A stretch of DNA of 64,000 bases from Crotophaga sulcirostris (taxonomy: Eukaryota; Chordata; Aves; Cuculiformes; Crotophagidae), in the NCBI GenBank assembly GCA_013397455.1, contig VYZB01000016.1, forward strand, positions 2,753,179-2,817,178. Reading direction: 5' to 3'. Positions 50,103 through 61,400 of this stretch are shown here, piece by piece. Position 1 is the stretch's first letter; the number at the start of each line of letters is the position of its first letter. Under the pieces are notes generated by a model that saw only the letters and a list, made by a program, of their open reading frames with translations, ran no database searches and was not told where the DNA came from. Both the position numbers and the translations under genes were made by a program.

Positions 50103-51005
50103 CATTAAGATGGAAAAATACATTGTCTTCTCCCTCTTTTTTTCAAATGCTCTGCTATTTTATCTCTATTAATGGGATAAGCATTAAAGGAGTAAAAAAC
50201 AAATCTATACATAAAGCGGTTATTTAACTCAACCTACATTACGCAATTCATTAGATTCTACCTAATTTAAAGTTTCTAAATAGTATTTAGAGGGTGTTCA
50301 GGCAAATGTAATACTGATTCTTATATTCATATAATTCTCACATTTAAATAATTTGCCTAGATTTGAAAAACAAAGCGAATTGATCAAAAAGCTGATTTAC
50401 AAAAAGCAAAACATTAAACTACACAAGGACAGGACTAGGGGCAGACAAGAAGAAAATCTTGTTCATATGTCTCTAACCATCCTAATAAAGAATTTCTAAG
50501 AAGACAGCAAGGTGAAGACACCAAGGTGAAGCCATTTCCTCAACTGGCAGGGTTTCTCATTCAGGTATGCATCTTTATGACATATATATTGTCAGTCAGA
50601 TAATCTAGACTTTTTGCCTTTTTGTCACTCAAAGATGATTTGCTGAAATAGGGACTTACCATACTTGCAAACAAAAACCTTACTTATTTTAAGACAAATT
50701 TTCATTAAAAATACATTAATAAATTTCCTTGAAGAAATACTTTTAAAAGTTTATGTTACTTATAGTTATCTAAATACAGTTTAAAAAGTCGGTCTTGAAA
50801 TATCTGTTTCCCAAAAAGAGTTAAGACAAAAATATTTGGCAATGAAACGTAGCAAGATGAAAATATTTGCTGTCTTTTTTTTTCAGTAGTAGACATAACA
50901 AAATCACTGAAACTGAGATATGCAGATTTCACATCTGCTTTATTTTTACTAGAGTTCAGACATACAATGTACACTCAAATGTCTTTAAGAAGGCATGATT
51001 TTTAT
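50103..51005 (-). CDS. Tentative upstream exons of the same gene (four segments)
   Basis: Four short segments are splice-bounded and phase-compatible from one to the next and into exon a: 51005-50966 (KNHAFLKTFECT), 50727-50660 (KFINVFLMKICLK), 50434-50401 (LSLCSLMFCF, with a very good acceptor TGTCTGCCCCTAG) and 50154-50103 (RAFEKKREKTMYFSILM). The donors GTATGT at 50965 and GTAAGT at 50659 are strong. The peptides are AT-driven and hydrophobic, and the acceptor of the last segment is poor. Chance assembly of such a chain is possible. Confidence 0.22.
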
Positions 51006-51462
51006 CTGTATAAGTATTTATTAGCAGCTTTCTCCTAGATAAGAAAAATTTACAATATCTATTGATATTTCTTATGAAGATGATTAAGCAAATAAACTCT
51101 AATGACATATTAGATCAAAATAAAAGTCGTGTATTTTGTCAGACACAAAGAACTGAGCACGGGCAGTTACATGAATCAGGGTTTTGAGGCAGACCAGCAG
51201 TGTGGAAAGGGTAAGGGTTCTTAACTACACTACACCTGTCTTTTGAAAATAAACATCTTTTAGAGGAAGACCTTGTATTATAGATAGCTTCTACGGATTA
51301 GGTAAGAATTACTATTAGTGAGAGAGCTGTCAAAACAGCTGGCTTAGGATCTGTTGACTCTGAATATACATGTTGCAGAGGTTCCTGATTCATAGCTTTC
51401 ACTGAAGCTCCTGAAGAAAATAGCATTTATATCTGCTACGGAACTTAAATTCCCATCCTTAC

Positions 51463-51568
51463 ATTTTCCATCTCCTGCAAGGCCCAAGAAAAGAACAGGA
51501 GTTTTCAAAGCAGGATTTGAGAAAGCAGGAAAAGTTTCCCATTCAGGCAGATCTTGAAATACCATTTT
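51463..51568 (-). CDS. Probable further upstream exon (phase 0 in, 1 out)
   Basis: The acceptor is AACATTCCTTCAAG and the donor AAAT followed by GTAAGG. The 35 codons read KMVFQDLPEWETFPAFSNPA and end LFLGLAGDGK, a peptide with balanced composition unlike chance AT-rich frames. The frame in fact stays open past the donor to a stop at 51344. It may be an exon of the same gene, an exon of another transcript, or chance. Confidence 0.36.
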
Positions 51569-52364
51569 CTTGAAGGAATGTTTTAAATTAGCAAAACGGA
51601 TTTCACTCAAACTCAGAACATCATTATGTCTTCATATTCTTATTTAAAATGAAAAGTGGATAATTGTATTCATTTTTGTCAAGGAAAACTTTTAAACAGA
51701 TGTATCAGAAGAAATATATAATGTTTAAAAAATTAGCTACTCTAATTGGAAATATATTATTGGTAGTTATTCAATTTTTCTTAATTGCCATATTTATACT
51801 GTAATTTCAACTATTAAATCAGTGATGTAGGTTTACAAAAATCCCTTTCTGTGTTTAATCTATCCATAATTTATGCTCTCACTTAATTCTGTCCTTATGC
51901 TATGCAATGCCTCTGTCTGTCTTATAGACTGAATCAAATGGGCTGACTTGATCATTAGGCTAAACCACCCATGTACCTGCAGAAGACGAATAGCTGCTGA
52001 TGTTTGTATTTATATTAAGGTTTAAACTTTGACTCCTGTTTAACAGCTCAACAACAAAACTAAGCCAAAAACCCTTGTGCCCCAGATTAGGCAACTCAAT
52101 CCTATCTGTCAACAATTAATGCCTTTCCTAAACTACTTGCATTCGTCTTCCTAGCTTCACGTGTATACTTGGATAGGCTACATAAGACTGTCTGATGGAC
52201 AGTCTTGTCCCTACTGTGTTTCTTCTAGATGTAAAAATACTACTTTACTAGTAGCCAGGAAAACCTGTGCACTGTGACACATACAATAGTTATGAAAATG
52301 AAGATATTATTATGTACAAATTCTGTAATAAAATTGTCACTTGCGTGTGTAGTATTTTAATCTT

Positions 52365-52500
52365 CACACCTGAACTACTGTGTCATATCTGGAATACTGT
52401 GTCCAGTTTGCGACTCCCCAGTGCAAGAGCGATACAGCTACTGGAGAGGGTCCAGCAAAAGACCACTGACATGAATAAGGGACTGGAGCATCTCTCACAA
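52365..52500 (+). mobile_element. CR1 fragment (ORF2 C-terminal region)
   Basis: Text such as GGAATACTGTGTCCAGTTTG and CTACTGGAGAGGGTCCAGC matches the CR1 ORF2 block that codes for the EYCVQFW and LLERVQ motifs. It lacks the 3' UTR and is diverged, so it is a truncated old copy. Confidence 0.85.
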
Positions 52501-53655
52501 TCATAGATGAATATTATACGATACTGTTCGCTTACTTCAACAACTAAGTCTCTCTCAGTACCTTTTGTTGTGAACACTGACTTAAAAAACAAATTCTCAT
52601 TCATGTTAGGTTAAAAATCTAGCATTAAATTATTGCTACAAGAGAGAAATTAATAAAAATAATATACAACTTTATAATTTTAAAATAGGGAGGACCGCAA
52701 GATGGTACCAACATATTTTGACCCTAAACTATTAAGAAAATCTTGCAAGAACATGCATTTTATGTATCATGTATACTGTTTTTATTAGCAAAATATGCTA
52801 TTATACATGTTGGGTTTGATTTTCTTCATGCTTAAGGGTCAAAAAGTTGGTAGGGTGCAATAGGAACCATATTAAAAATATGCAGAATTAACTGTATATT
52901 TTACCTCCTAAAGATGCAGAATTTTTCTTGCATGTTGGAGATTAGAAAATTTTTAAACTCTAATTTTATGTTGATTGCTTGTCATGTACAGTATATGTGC
53001 ATATAGTGAAAAAATCTTCATTGTCATGTTATAGTCTTGATCCTGGTGATGTATTCTCTGTGTATATCAGTGTGGAAAAGCTTATGATAATAGACTGTGT
53101 TTATCTACATATGTCTCTTCCAACTGCTTTTAAAGAGGATAATTTATTTCCATATATTTAAGAAAAGCAGTACATGTAACAGACAGAAATGAACATAACT
53201 AACATTCTCCATCAGAGGAATAGAAAGCCTTCTAAAGCCTGAAGAGTCTGAGGGGTTTTTTTGTCAGACTTGAGAGGGGCTATGACTGCTTTTTTAAATA
53301 CATCCTTGGGCAATCACTTAGGAGGAAAAAGAGCTATAGAATATAAAGCATATTGTTAGCATGAAAACAAATATGTAAGCACTAGCTAAGAATAAATTTA
53401 TGCTAGAAATAAGGGGAAATCTCTAGTAATCAAGGAAGTGGTTCTCTGGAACATTCAAAGAACAATGCCTGGTAACCCAGCAGATCACTCCTTATTCTTA
53501 GTCTTCAGTTTTCATATGTTTAAAATGTGGGCTGTGGTCTCCCAGCCCTCCAAAACAGCTGTAGTTTCTTGCCACGTTAGGTAAATGTCACTTTTAAGAG
53601 TACAGAGGAATACAGAGGGAAAAGCTTTCATGCTATATGAAAAGAAAATATATAC

Positions 53656-53778
53656 TTGGAATAACACTAAAACTGAAAACTTCATTTTTATGGATTTCCA
53701 ACTACAGGTTTTCAAGTTTCTTAAGTATTTTTCCAGTTTGTCAAATGTAATGTTGTCCTTGAGGATTTGCCCTGCCAT
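53656..53778 (-). CDS. Candidate start-codon exon
   Basis: An ATG in a good context (AAAATGG) at 53776-53778 opens MAGQILKDNITFDKLEKYLR and continues to a possible donor CAA followed by GTATAT at 53655, phase 0, which fits the exon at 51463-51568. The upstream acceptor is poor. The open frame runs on past the donor to 53512. Support is limited to start context, phase and peptide character. Confidence 0.25.
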
Positions 53779-54249
53779 TTTATAGGTACTAGCTTTTCTT
53801 ATTTACAACTGCATTAAGCAGGTCACCTGATAGTAACATAAATGGGTATGAAGCAATGGTGATATTTAGTCATTTCTAATAAGAATGCTAGCTAGGAGAT
53901 ATGTGTTCCAAGGGGCCTAGAGAATATGGATGAATTATATTATGGAATACAGAGCATGGTAAACCCAGGCTATCAATTTAACTCTCACCATTTCAGTGGA
54001 ATGAATTGTGGATTATCAACAAGATTAATTATTCTGAAATGTTAATGTTGAAATCTCTAGTAGGCTGTTAGGTGTCATCTGTGTTACAGTTAAGTTTACT
54101 GGGACAAGGATTATGTTTGTGAGGAAGGGAGAGGTTTATCCTCAGTGCTAGCACCAGCTTTTGACAGGGCTGCATAGCTATTTATGCCTATGTAGCAGTA
54201 GCTGACATACCAGTCTCTTTATAAACAAGTATTACTTTTGTTGTAATCG

Positions 54250-54712
54250 CTATTTATCTTTGGTTGGTTGGTTGCATATTTCTACATTAGAGGACACTTG
54301 AGCTGTAACAGGGTACTGAAAAGCAAAAAACTCAAGATTGCCTGAGCTAAGGCAGCTGCACTGTAAGGGCACTGCAATATCTTGGTCACTCCATCCCCCT
54401 AGTAAGGCACCCAGGAATGACAGGAATGGAGCTCTGGAGCTACTCAATGCAAAGCTGCAAGACCTTCACACTCTTCACACGAACCAGGAAGGACAAAAGC
54501 AGTGTGAAAGCACCTTTTTGTTTCACCCACATACACTTCTGGCAAGAAATCTCACAAGGATATTAGCACTAATAGCTTGTTCTAATGTACAGCATCTGCA
54601 AATTTCAGTCCTTGGGGCCACTGTCTTCAAGAATACAGTTACCCACCCCCACCAGCTACTTGTATTTTCACATCTAGAAATGTGCAATAAGCACCATAGT
54701 TGCAATTCTTAA
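54250..54712. other. Locally GC-richer region with opposed open frames
   Basis: The segment is less AT-rich than its surroundings. It contains a 124-codon frame on the plus strand (54338-54712, with no ATG at its start) and shorter frames on the minus strand. I recognise no domain or repeat family. It may be an old unrecognised repeat or a conserved non-coding element in an intron of the minus-strand gene. Confidence 0.3.
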
Positions 54713-55436
54713 CTTAATTGGCAGTCTTTCAAGTGCAATTATATCAAAAAGGTTGGCCTTTAGTCTTGCTACACTGTTACTTTAAATGCTTGATTTTTTT
54801 TTAATACACTGACCACATTCACTCATTTTAAATATCACTCTGACAACTCCATACCACAAAAATCACAAGGTTTGGGAAGTTCATTCAATAAATGGGATTA
54901 ACATTTAGAGTAATACAAAATAGATATTTTCTCTGTAAAAACTTAAATTGTATGGTTATTTCACCCAATTAACATGATGCCAAGGAAAAAGAACTGAAAA
55001 TATACTTTTTCCTTTATCTAGCCCACTGGCTAGCTGGGAAGATCTCTCCTTTTTTTTTTGAATTGAGGGCAGGCCAGATAAAATATAACTGCTATTCATA
55101 GTCTTGCAGTTGTTGGCAGTTTCCCTACCTTAGCTAGATTAATTATAAATACACTATCTCTGTTTCTTGAGTCATATTTGCACAAGGCATTTGTTTTTTC
55201 TTTAAAAGGAGAAAGAAGGATGCTTGCAGCCCTGATTTTGAAGACTCTTTTTCCACCCTAGAGAATGTATTTCATCTAAACAGGTAATTTCAACTGGAAG
55301 AAAATAGTTTTAATGAGACCAAAGTATTCAGTTCCAATATGAAAAAAAAACAAAACAAACTATAAATTATAAAAAAATGAAAAAGGCATTTTTACAGAAC
55401 CATAATATCCTTTAAACATTTTTCAATTTAGGAGAA

Positions 55437-56894
55437 TTACAGAATCATTTAGGTTGGACAAGACCTTTAAGATCACTGAGTTCAACCATAAACCGAACTC
55501 TGCCTAGTTCACCGCTTATCCATGTCACTATGTTCCACAACTACCTGTCTTTTAAATACCTCCAGGCACGGTGATTCAACCGCTTCCCTGGGCGGCCTGT
55601 TCCAGTGCTTTACAACCCTTTTAGTGAACCAGTATTTCCTAATATCTAGTCTAAACCTCCTCTCTTATAACTTGAGATCATTTCCTCTCCTCCCCTCACT
55701 TGTTACTTGGGATAAAAGATACACCCACCTTACTACAGTCTATCTCCTTCCATGTCATTGTAGAGAGCAATGAGGTCTCCCCTCAGCCTCCTTTCTCCAG
55801 ACTAAACAACCCCAGTTTCCTCAGACACTCCTCATGAGACTTGTGCTCCAGATCCTTCACTATCTTTGTTGCCCTACTCCGCACACACTCCAGTAGCTCA
55901 ATGTCTTTCTTGCAGTGAGAGGTCCAAAACTGAACACAGGGTTCAAGGTGTGCCCTTACCAGCACTGAGTACAGGGGCATGATCTCTTCCCTACTCCCAC
56001 TGACCACACGATTTATGGCCTTTACAGGTCAGGATGCCATTGGACTTCTTGGCCACCTGGGCACTCTGCTGGCTCATATTCAGCCAGTTGTCGACCACCA
56101 TCCCCAGGTCCTTTTCCACTGGGCAGCTCTCCAGTTATTAATCCCCAAGTCGGTAGCAGTGTGTGGTGTTATTGTGACCCAAGTGCGGCACTCGACACTT
56201 GCCCTTGTTGAACCCCATACGGTTGGCACCAGCTCATTGATGCAGTCTGTACAGACCCCTCTGTAAAACATCCCTTCGCTCAGGCAGATCAACATTCCCA
56301 TGCAACTTGGTGTCATCTGCAAACTTAGTAGCAGTGCACTTGATCCCCTCATCCAGATCATTGATAAAGCTATTAAATAAAATCAGCCCCAACACTGAGC
56401 CCTGGGGAACTCCACTTTTGACCGGCCACCAAATGGATTTAACTGCATTCACCACAACTCTCTGGGCTCAGCCATCTGGTCAGTTTTTAAGCCAGCAAAG
56501 GGTACTCCCATCCAAGCCACAAGCAGCCAGTTTTTCCAGGAGAATGCTGTGGGAAACTCTGTCAAAGGTTTCACTAAGGTCTAGGTAGATAACACCCATA
56601 GCCTTTTCTATCATCCACTAAGCAGATCACCTTTTCATAGAAGGACATCAAGTTAGTCAGGCAAGATCTGCTTTTCCTAAACCCATGCTGACTCAGCCTG
56701 ATCACCTGGTTATCCTGTACATGCTGTGTTGATACTCAAGATGATCAGCTCCATAACCTTCCTTGGCATCGAGGTCAGACTGACAGGCCTGTAGTTCCCC
56801 TGATCTTCCTTTCAGCCCTTCTTGTAGATGGGCATCACATTTGCTCATCTCCAGTCACCTGGGACATCCCCAGTTAGCCACATCTGCTGATAAA
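55437..56894 (-). mobile_element. CR1 LINE, 5'-truncated (~1.46 kb), minus strand
   Basis: The 3' end lies at the left (ACAGAATCATTTAGGTTGG). The element runs through the ORF2 C-terminal region into the reverse transcriptase, where the minus-strand frame at 56234-56455 keeps [11 protein letters not shown] and [10 protein letters not shown], the catalytic ADD box with F. It ends at TTAGCCACATCTGCTGATAAAT, where another CR1 copy abuts. Frameshifts and stops make it inactive. It lies in the likely first intron, in the same direction as the gene. Confidence 0.93.
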
Positions 56895-57326
56895 TCACAG
56901 TATCACAGTATCACCAGGTTGGAAGGGACCTCTGAGATCATCAAGTCCAACCTATAAGCCAACACTAACATCATCTCATCACCTAAACCATGGCACTCAG
57001 TACCTCATCCAGTCTTCCCTTAAACACATCCAGGGTCGGCGACTCCACCACCTCCCTGGGCAGCGCATTCCAGTGGCCAATCACCCTTTCAGTGAAGAAC
57101 TTCTTCCTAACAACAAGTCTAAACCTCCCCTGACGAAGCTTAAGTCCATGTCCTCTAGTTCTGTCACTGGTCACCTGTGAGAAGAGACCAACGCCCGCTT
57201 GACTACAACCTCCTTTTAGGTAGTTGTAGAGAGCAATAAGGTCACCCCTGAGCCTCCTCTTCTCCAGACTAAACAGCCCCAACTCACTCAGTCGCTCCTC
57301 GTAGGGCTTGTGCTCCAGCCCCTTGT
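56895..57326 (-). mobile_element. CR1 LINE, minus strand, left arm of an inverted pair
   Basis: It begins with the tail ATCACAGTATCACAGTATCACC, two GTGATACT units on the other strand, and continues through the 3' UTR and the ORF2 C-terminal frame at 56983-57414, a 143-codon frame that keeps [20 protein letters not shown]. The tail matches the copy at 26429-26525. It stops at about 57326, where a plus-strand CR1 starts at once. Confidence 0.92.
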
Positions 57327-58105
57327 ACAGGCTGGATTGATGGGCTGTAAGCAGTGGGATGAGGTTTAACAAGACCAAGTGCTGAGTCCTGCACTTGGGA
57401 CACAACAACCCCATGCAGCGTTACAGATTTGGGGAAGAATGGCTGGAGACCTGCCTGTCAGAGAAGGACCTGGGGGTGTTGATTGACAACCAGCTGAATA
57501 TGAGCCAGCAGTATGCCCACATAGCCAAGAAGGCCAGGGGCATCTTGGCCTGTATCATAAACAGTGTGGCCAGCAGGAGAAGGGAAGTGATTGTGCCCCT
57601 GTACTCAGCACTGGCGAGGCCACACCTCAAGTACTGTGTTCAGTTTTGGGTCCCTCACTACAAGAAGGACATTGCGGTGCTGGAACGTGTGCAGAGAAAG
57701 GTGACAAGGCTGGTGAAGGGGCTGGAGAACAAGTCTTACGACGAGTGGCTGAGGGAGCTGGGGTTGTTTAGCTTGGAGAAGAGGAGGCTGAGGGGAGACC
57801 TCATCACTGTTTACAACTGCCTGAAAGGAGGTTGTGGCAAAGCAAGTGTTGGTCTCTTCTCCCAAGCGACAGGTGATAAGAGGAAATGACCATAATTTGC
57901 TCCAGGGCAAGTTTAGGCTGGATATTAGGAAAAAAATTTTCACTGAAAGGGTGGTTAGGCAGTGGAACAGGCTGCCCAGGGACGTGGTTGAGTGGCCATC
58001 CCTGGAGGTGTTTAAAAGATGGGTAGATGAGTGTCTGGAGGACATGGTTTAGCAGAGGACAAGTACAGTTCGACTCGAACTCAAGGGTTTTTCCAACCTG
58101 GTCAC
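57327..58105 (+). mobile_element. CR1 LINE, plus strand, right arm of an inverted pair
   Basis: It starts inside ORF2 (CAGGCTGGATTGATGGGCTG) and includes a 164-codon open frame at 57395-57889 with [27 protein letters not shown] and [16 protein letters not shown] motifs. It ends in a modified 3' UTR near TTTTTCCAACCTGGTCAC, without octamer repeats. It appears little decayed. The 3' end lies about 60 bases from the minus-strand splice donor of the CpG island. Confidence 0.9.
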
Positions 58106-58139
58106 CCTTGTTAGTGAGAAAAGTAGGAAAAGCCGAGCA

Positions 58140-58405
58140 CACCTACCAGAAGAGCGCCTGCTCCCCTCACCTGCACCAACAACCTCTCTGTGGCCCTGTC
58201 TGCACTCCAGCCGCTCCCGCTCCCAAGGACGCGTTTAAATCTCCCGCGGCTGCTGCCGGGACCGCCCCCCTACCACGTGGGCCGCCCACGTGACCGCTGC
58301 CGCTTCCGGGGTTCCAGAGAGGCGCCTGCCGGGGCCTCTCCTCTCTCGGGGGATTCTCTGCCCACCTCGATCGAGCACCCGGCGGCAGCACTGGATGCCG
58401 ATTCT
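58140..58405 (-). promoter_or_regulatory. CpG-island promoter, probably for the minus-strand gene
   Basis: About 260 bases of GC-rich, CpG-dense sequence in an otherwise AT-rich region. It holds two CACGTG E-boxes (58274-58279 and 58287-58292), whose starts are 13 bases apart, an ETS site (CCGGAAGC on the minus strand, about 58302-58309), and a GGGGGGCGGT Sp1-like box. There is no convincing TATA box. This is the layout of a housekeeping-type promoter; USF/TFE3-like and GABP/ELK-like factors bind such sites. The ETS site, E-boxes and Sp1 box are followed on the minus strand by a strong donor, GGTGCAG then GTGAGG, so transcription toward lower coordinates is favoured. A plus-strand transcript from the same island cannot be excluded. 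Confidence 0.75.
58171..58270 (-). other. Predicted non-coding first exon
   Basis: On the minus strand the segment between the GGGGGGCGGT box and the donor at 58169-58170 (GGTGCAG followed by GTGAGG) has no ATG, so it would be 5' untranslated. The start site is estimated. A second possible donor (CTTCTG then GTAGGTGTG) lies at about 58144. The first intron would contain the CR1 cluster. Confidence 0.5.
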
Positions 58406-61400
58406 CGTCGAGTTTGTTATTCAATTGTGTTTTATCAGTAATACATAATATTTAGTTAAAATGCCAGTCCAAAGGTTATCCATAACAAAATACAGGAAGA
58501 TTTGCATAATAATTACTCATCAATTCAACAGAAGAGAGGAAATAATGAATCTTTTAAAAACCTGAAGATTTCAATGACGCTATAAACCTAGAACTATTAA
58601 CAATATATTTAATATGTTTTCTTCTAAGGCTGCCCCAAAATTATTTTAGAAGTCACAGCACAGTATACTCTTATAAAAAAATCACCTGACCATAATAATT
58701 CCTTTCTTGTCTGGAGAGATTCTTTTAATTAATTAATAATGATAATAATCCATGCTTACATATTACTTTCCCTCTATGATTAATGAAGTGTTTCATAGGC
58801 ATTATTAAATTAAATCTCCTAATACCCTGAGAGATGAGTAAATACTATTATTTCAGCTACAACACACAGAAAAGTAGTTAGGTATGGAAAGGTTAAATAA
58901 CTTGCCTAGCACAGTGTGAATAAGGATAAATATTAAGAAATTGAGAGTAATTCCCACCCCTAGAATTATAAGATGGGTTTAAAATCATGTGGTTTATATT
59001 TCTTAACGATCTTCTTTATTTGCTTTTGTTCCCCTGGATTTTGGCCTTCAATTGTTTTTCTAATAGTTCTTTTTAAAGGTTCCTCTCTTTGCAGCTATGG
59101 AGTCTAGAGAATCTTTTTCCTTAAACTAGGGAGAGAAAGAGATAAAATTCTCAGATAACAACTAATCCCATGGGGCTTAGACTTCAAGCGGAGCAAGAAA
59201 TAATTTGATACAAAAAAAAAGGAAAAAAAAAGCCACAAACAAGTAAACCAAGAATTCACTACAGTAAAACTGAAAACAAGTAATTTCGTGTTTTGTTTTC
59301 ATAGTTAGGTACTAAAGGTAAGTTCATACATCCATACTCGGGTGTTTACAGATGCAACTTGACTTTTGTAAGCTAATTATACACACAGTGGTTTTCCTTG
59401 AGTTAAATGGAATTTAATGAAGGCTCAGAATCATTGAGCACCAAGGCCATTTTTTAGGCTTGTAATTAAAGAGTTCTGGGTTGAACTTTAGGTTCCAGTT
59501 TTGAAAAATCTTAACCTTTGCCTACTGACTTTTACTCTTGCCTTAATGACACAGTTTTCTTCTTTAGATTTTTATTTATATTGCACTGGTCACCATAGCA
59601 GATTAGGGCAAATTAAATTCCACAATAATTTACCAAAAACTGTTGAGTTCTATTTTAAGATTAAGAGCAGTTGGTTTATTATAATAAAATATTTCCATGT
59701 TAACTGCATTGTCTAGGAAATTAGTAAATTATTTTTACAACAAAATTAACACTTTTGACACTTACAGCACAGAAAATATAAGTAAAGGAGTTAAACTGAA
59801 AACATTCTTCCTGAAGCTGTAGATGCTTTGTGAAACCTTTGGTTAAACAATCCCCCTTAAAGGATTTTTATTATTATTATTCAGAATGTTCTCTGTCTAA
59901 TTAAATTCACTTTCCTCTCCTGCAGTGTAAACAAAACACATGTAAATTCAGCAAGTTCATGATAACACCTTTGGCAGAATTGTTCTGCATGATGATGTCC
60001 TTTAGCCTCCATATTCCCTTCAGCCCTTCTATTTTAAGTTCCTGTGAAATGAGGAGCGGGTAGCTTAATATTTTTGTCCTCCAGCAAAAGTTTGAATGGA
60101 AACTACATGAGATCAAGCACAATTAAGCACTACTATAATTGTCTACATATAGCAGAAATAATTTGTCCTTTCATTGTAATACTTCTGTTTTATGCTTGAG
60201 AGACTGGCCAAAAAGGAATAAAGAATGACTGCTTCAATGACCATATAGATCAAATATGAACTTTAGAATATAAGTAAGCACATATCTAAGCAATTGTGCT
60301 CTTTGATTTACTCCTGGGCCTAGCACTGTCATAAATATAAGGTCAGTCTCTTTTTCAGTGTCTGAACCAGCTGTTACTTTTTATTTTATGAACTGTACAC
60401 TCCATCTCTGTACTGTACAGGACTAAACCTCATTTTTCTCTGTTGCGTAAATAATTGATACACAGCCATTATCACAACAGAACTCTTCCACAAAAGTGTT
60501 TTCCAGTGCAGCCTCTCCACAAGCAATTTTACCTGCACTTGTAAAGTAGTGAAGCAATTTGTAGTCCATTGGGGCCATTTTCCCTTTGAAATGAAAATTA
60601 TTTAAAGGCCATATAATCCAGATGAAAGCAGCAACATCTAGTAGTCAAAAAGAAATCTGTATATTTTAAATAATCATAATTTATTGAAATATATATTTTA
60701 CCTTGATTTCATTTGGAAAAATATGCTGTTCTTAATGACAGTACAAATCAGGAGTTCTCCTTTAATAAGTATTTAAGCAGACATTATTTAAGGATTTCAT
60801 GGTTATTTTCTATAGCTTGGAGTTTGGGTTTTTTTACATTTCAGGAACTTTTTGCAACTGAGTGATATTCTCAAACTGTCTATTTGTTTTGTGGATGTAT
60901 GTCTCGGTGGGGTTGCAGGATTTTAAGTTTTTTTTATACTATTTTGGTAAGGACTATATGGCAGTGAATAGCAAGCTGTACAGGTAAAGTCAACCGAAAA
61001 GAAAGGCAACCTTTCAAATAAATAGGTAAACACCATGCTTGACTGAACAACAGATACAGTATCCTGTTCTGGTCTTTTCTCCTTCACATACAGAATCTAT
61101 TGATCATTTTTTTTTCTTTTTCTTCTTTTCCCACCTCTTTCCTTCTTTGTTGCTGTTGTTCCTTTCCTCACGTTCTGTTCTCATATCTTACCTGCATTTG
61201 CAGAACTGTCTGCTTCCTCCAAGTTAGTGATTTACCAAAAGGCATAGTGAAATATACCATGAAATGCCTCCATTTTACCGACTATTTTATTTCCACCACA
61301 TAGGACTCAAAAAAGCCTCTTTTTAATAGTGTAATATCACCATCCAAGTTGCAAAATCAACTATCGCACAGGTATGCATATGTAAGCAAGATATGCGGAG

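Noticed and set aside
57395..57889. The 164-codon open frame as a host gene
   Set aside because: It is the C-terminal part of CR1 ORF2 and belongs to the retrotransposon.
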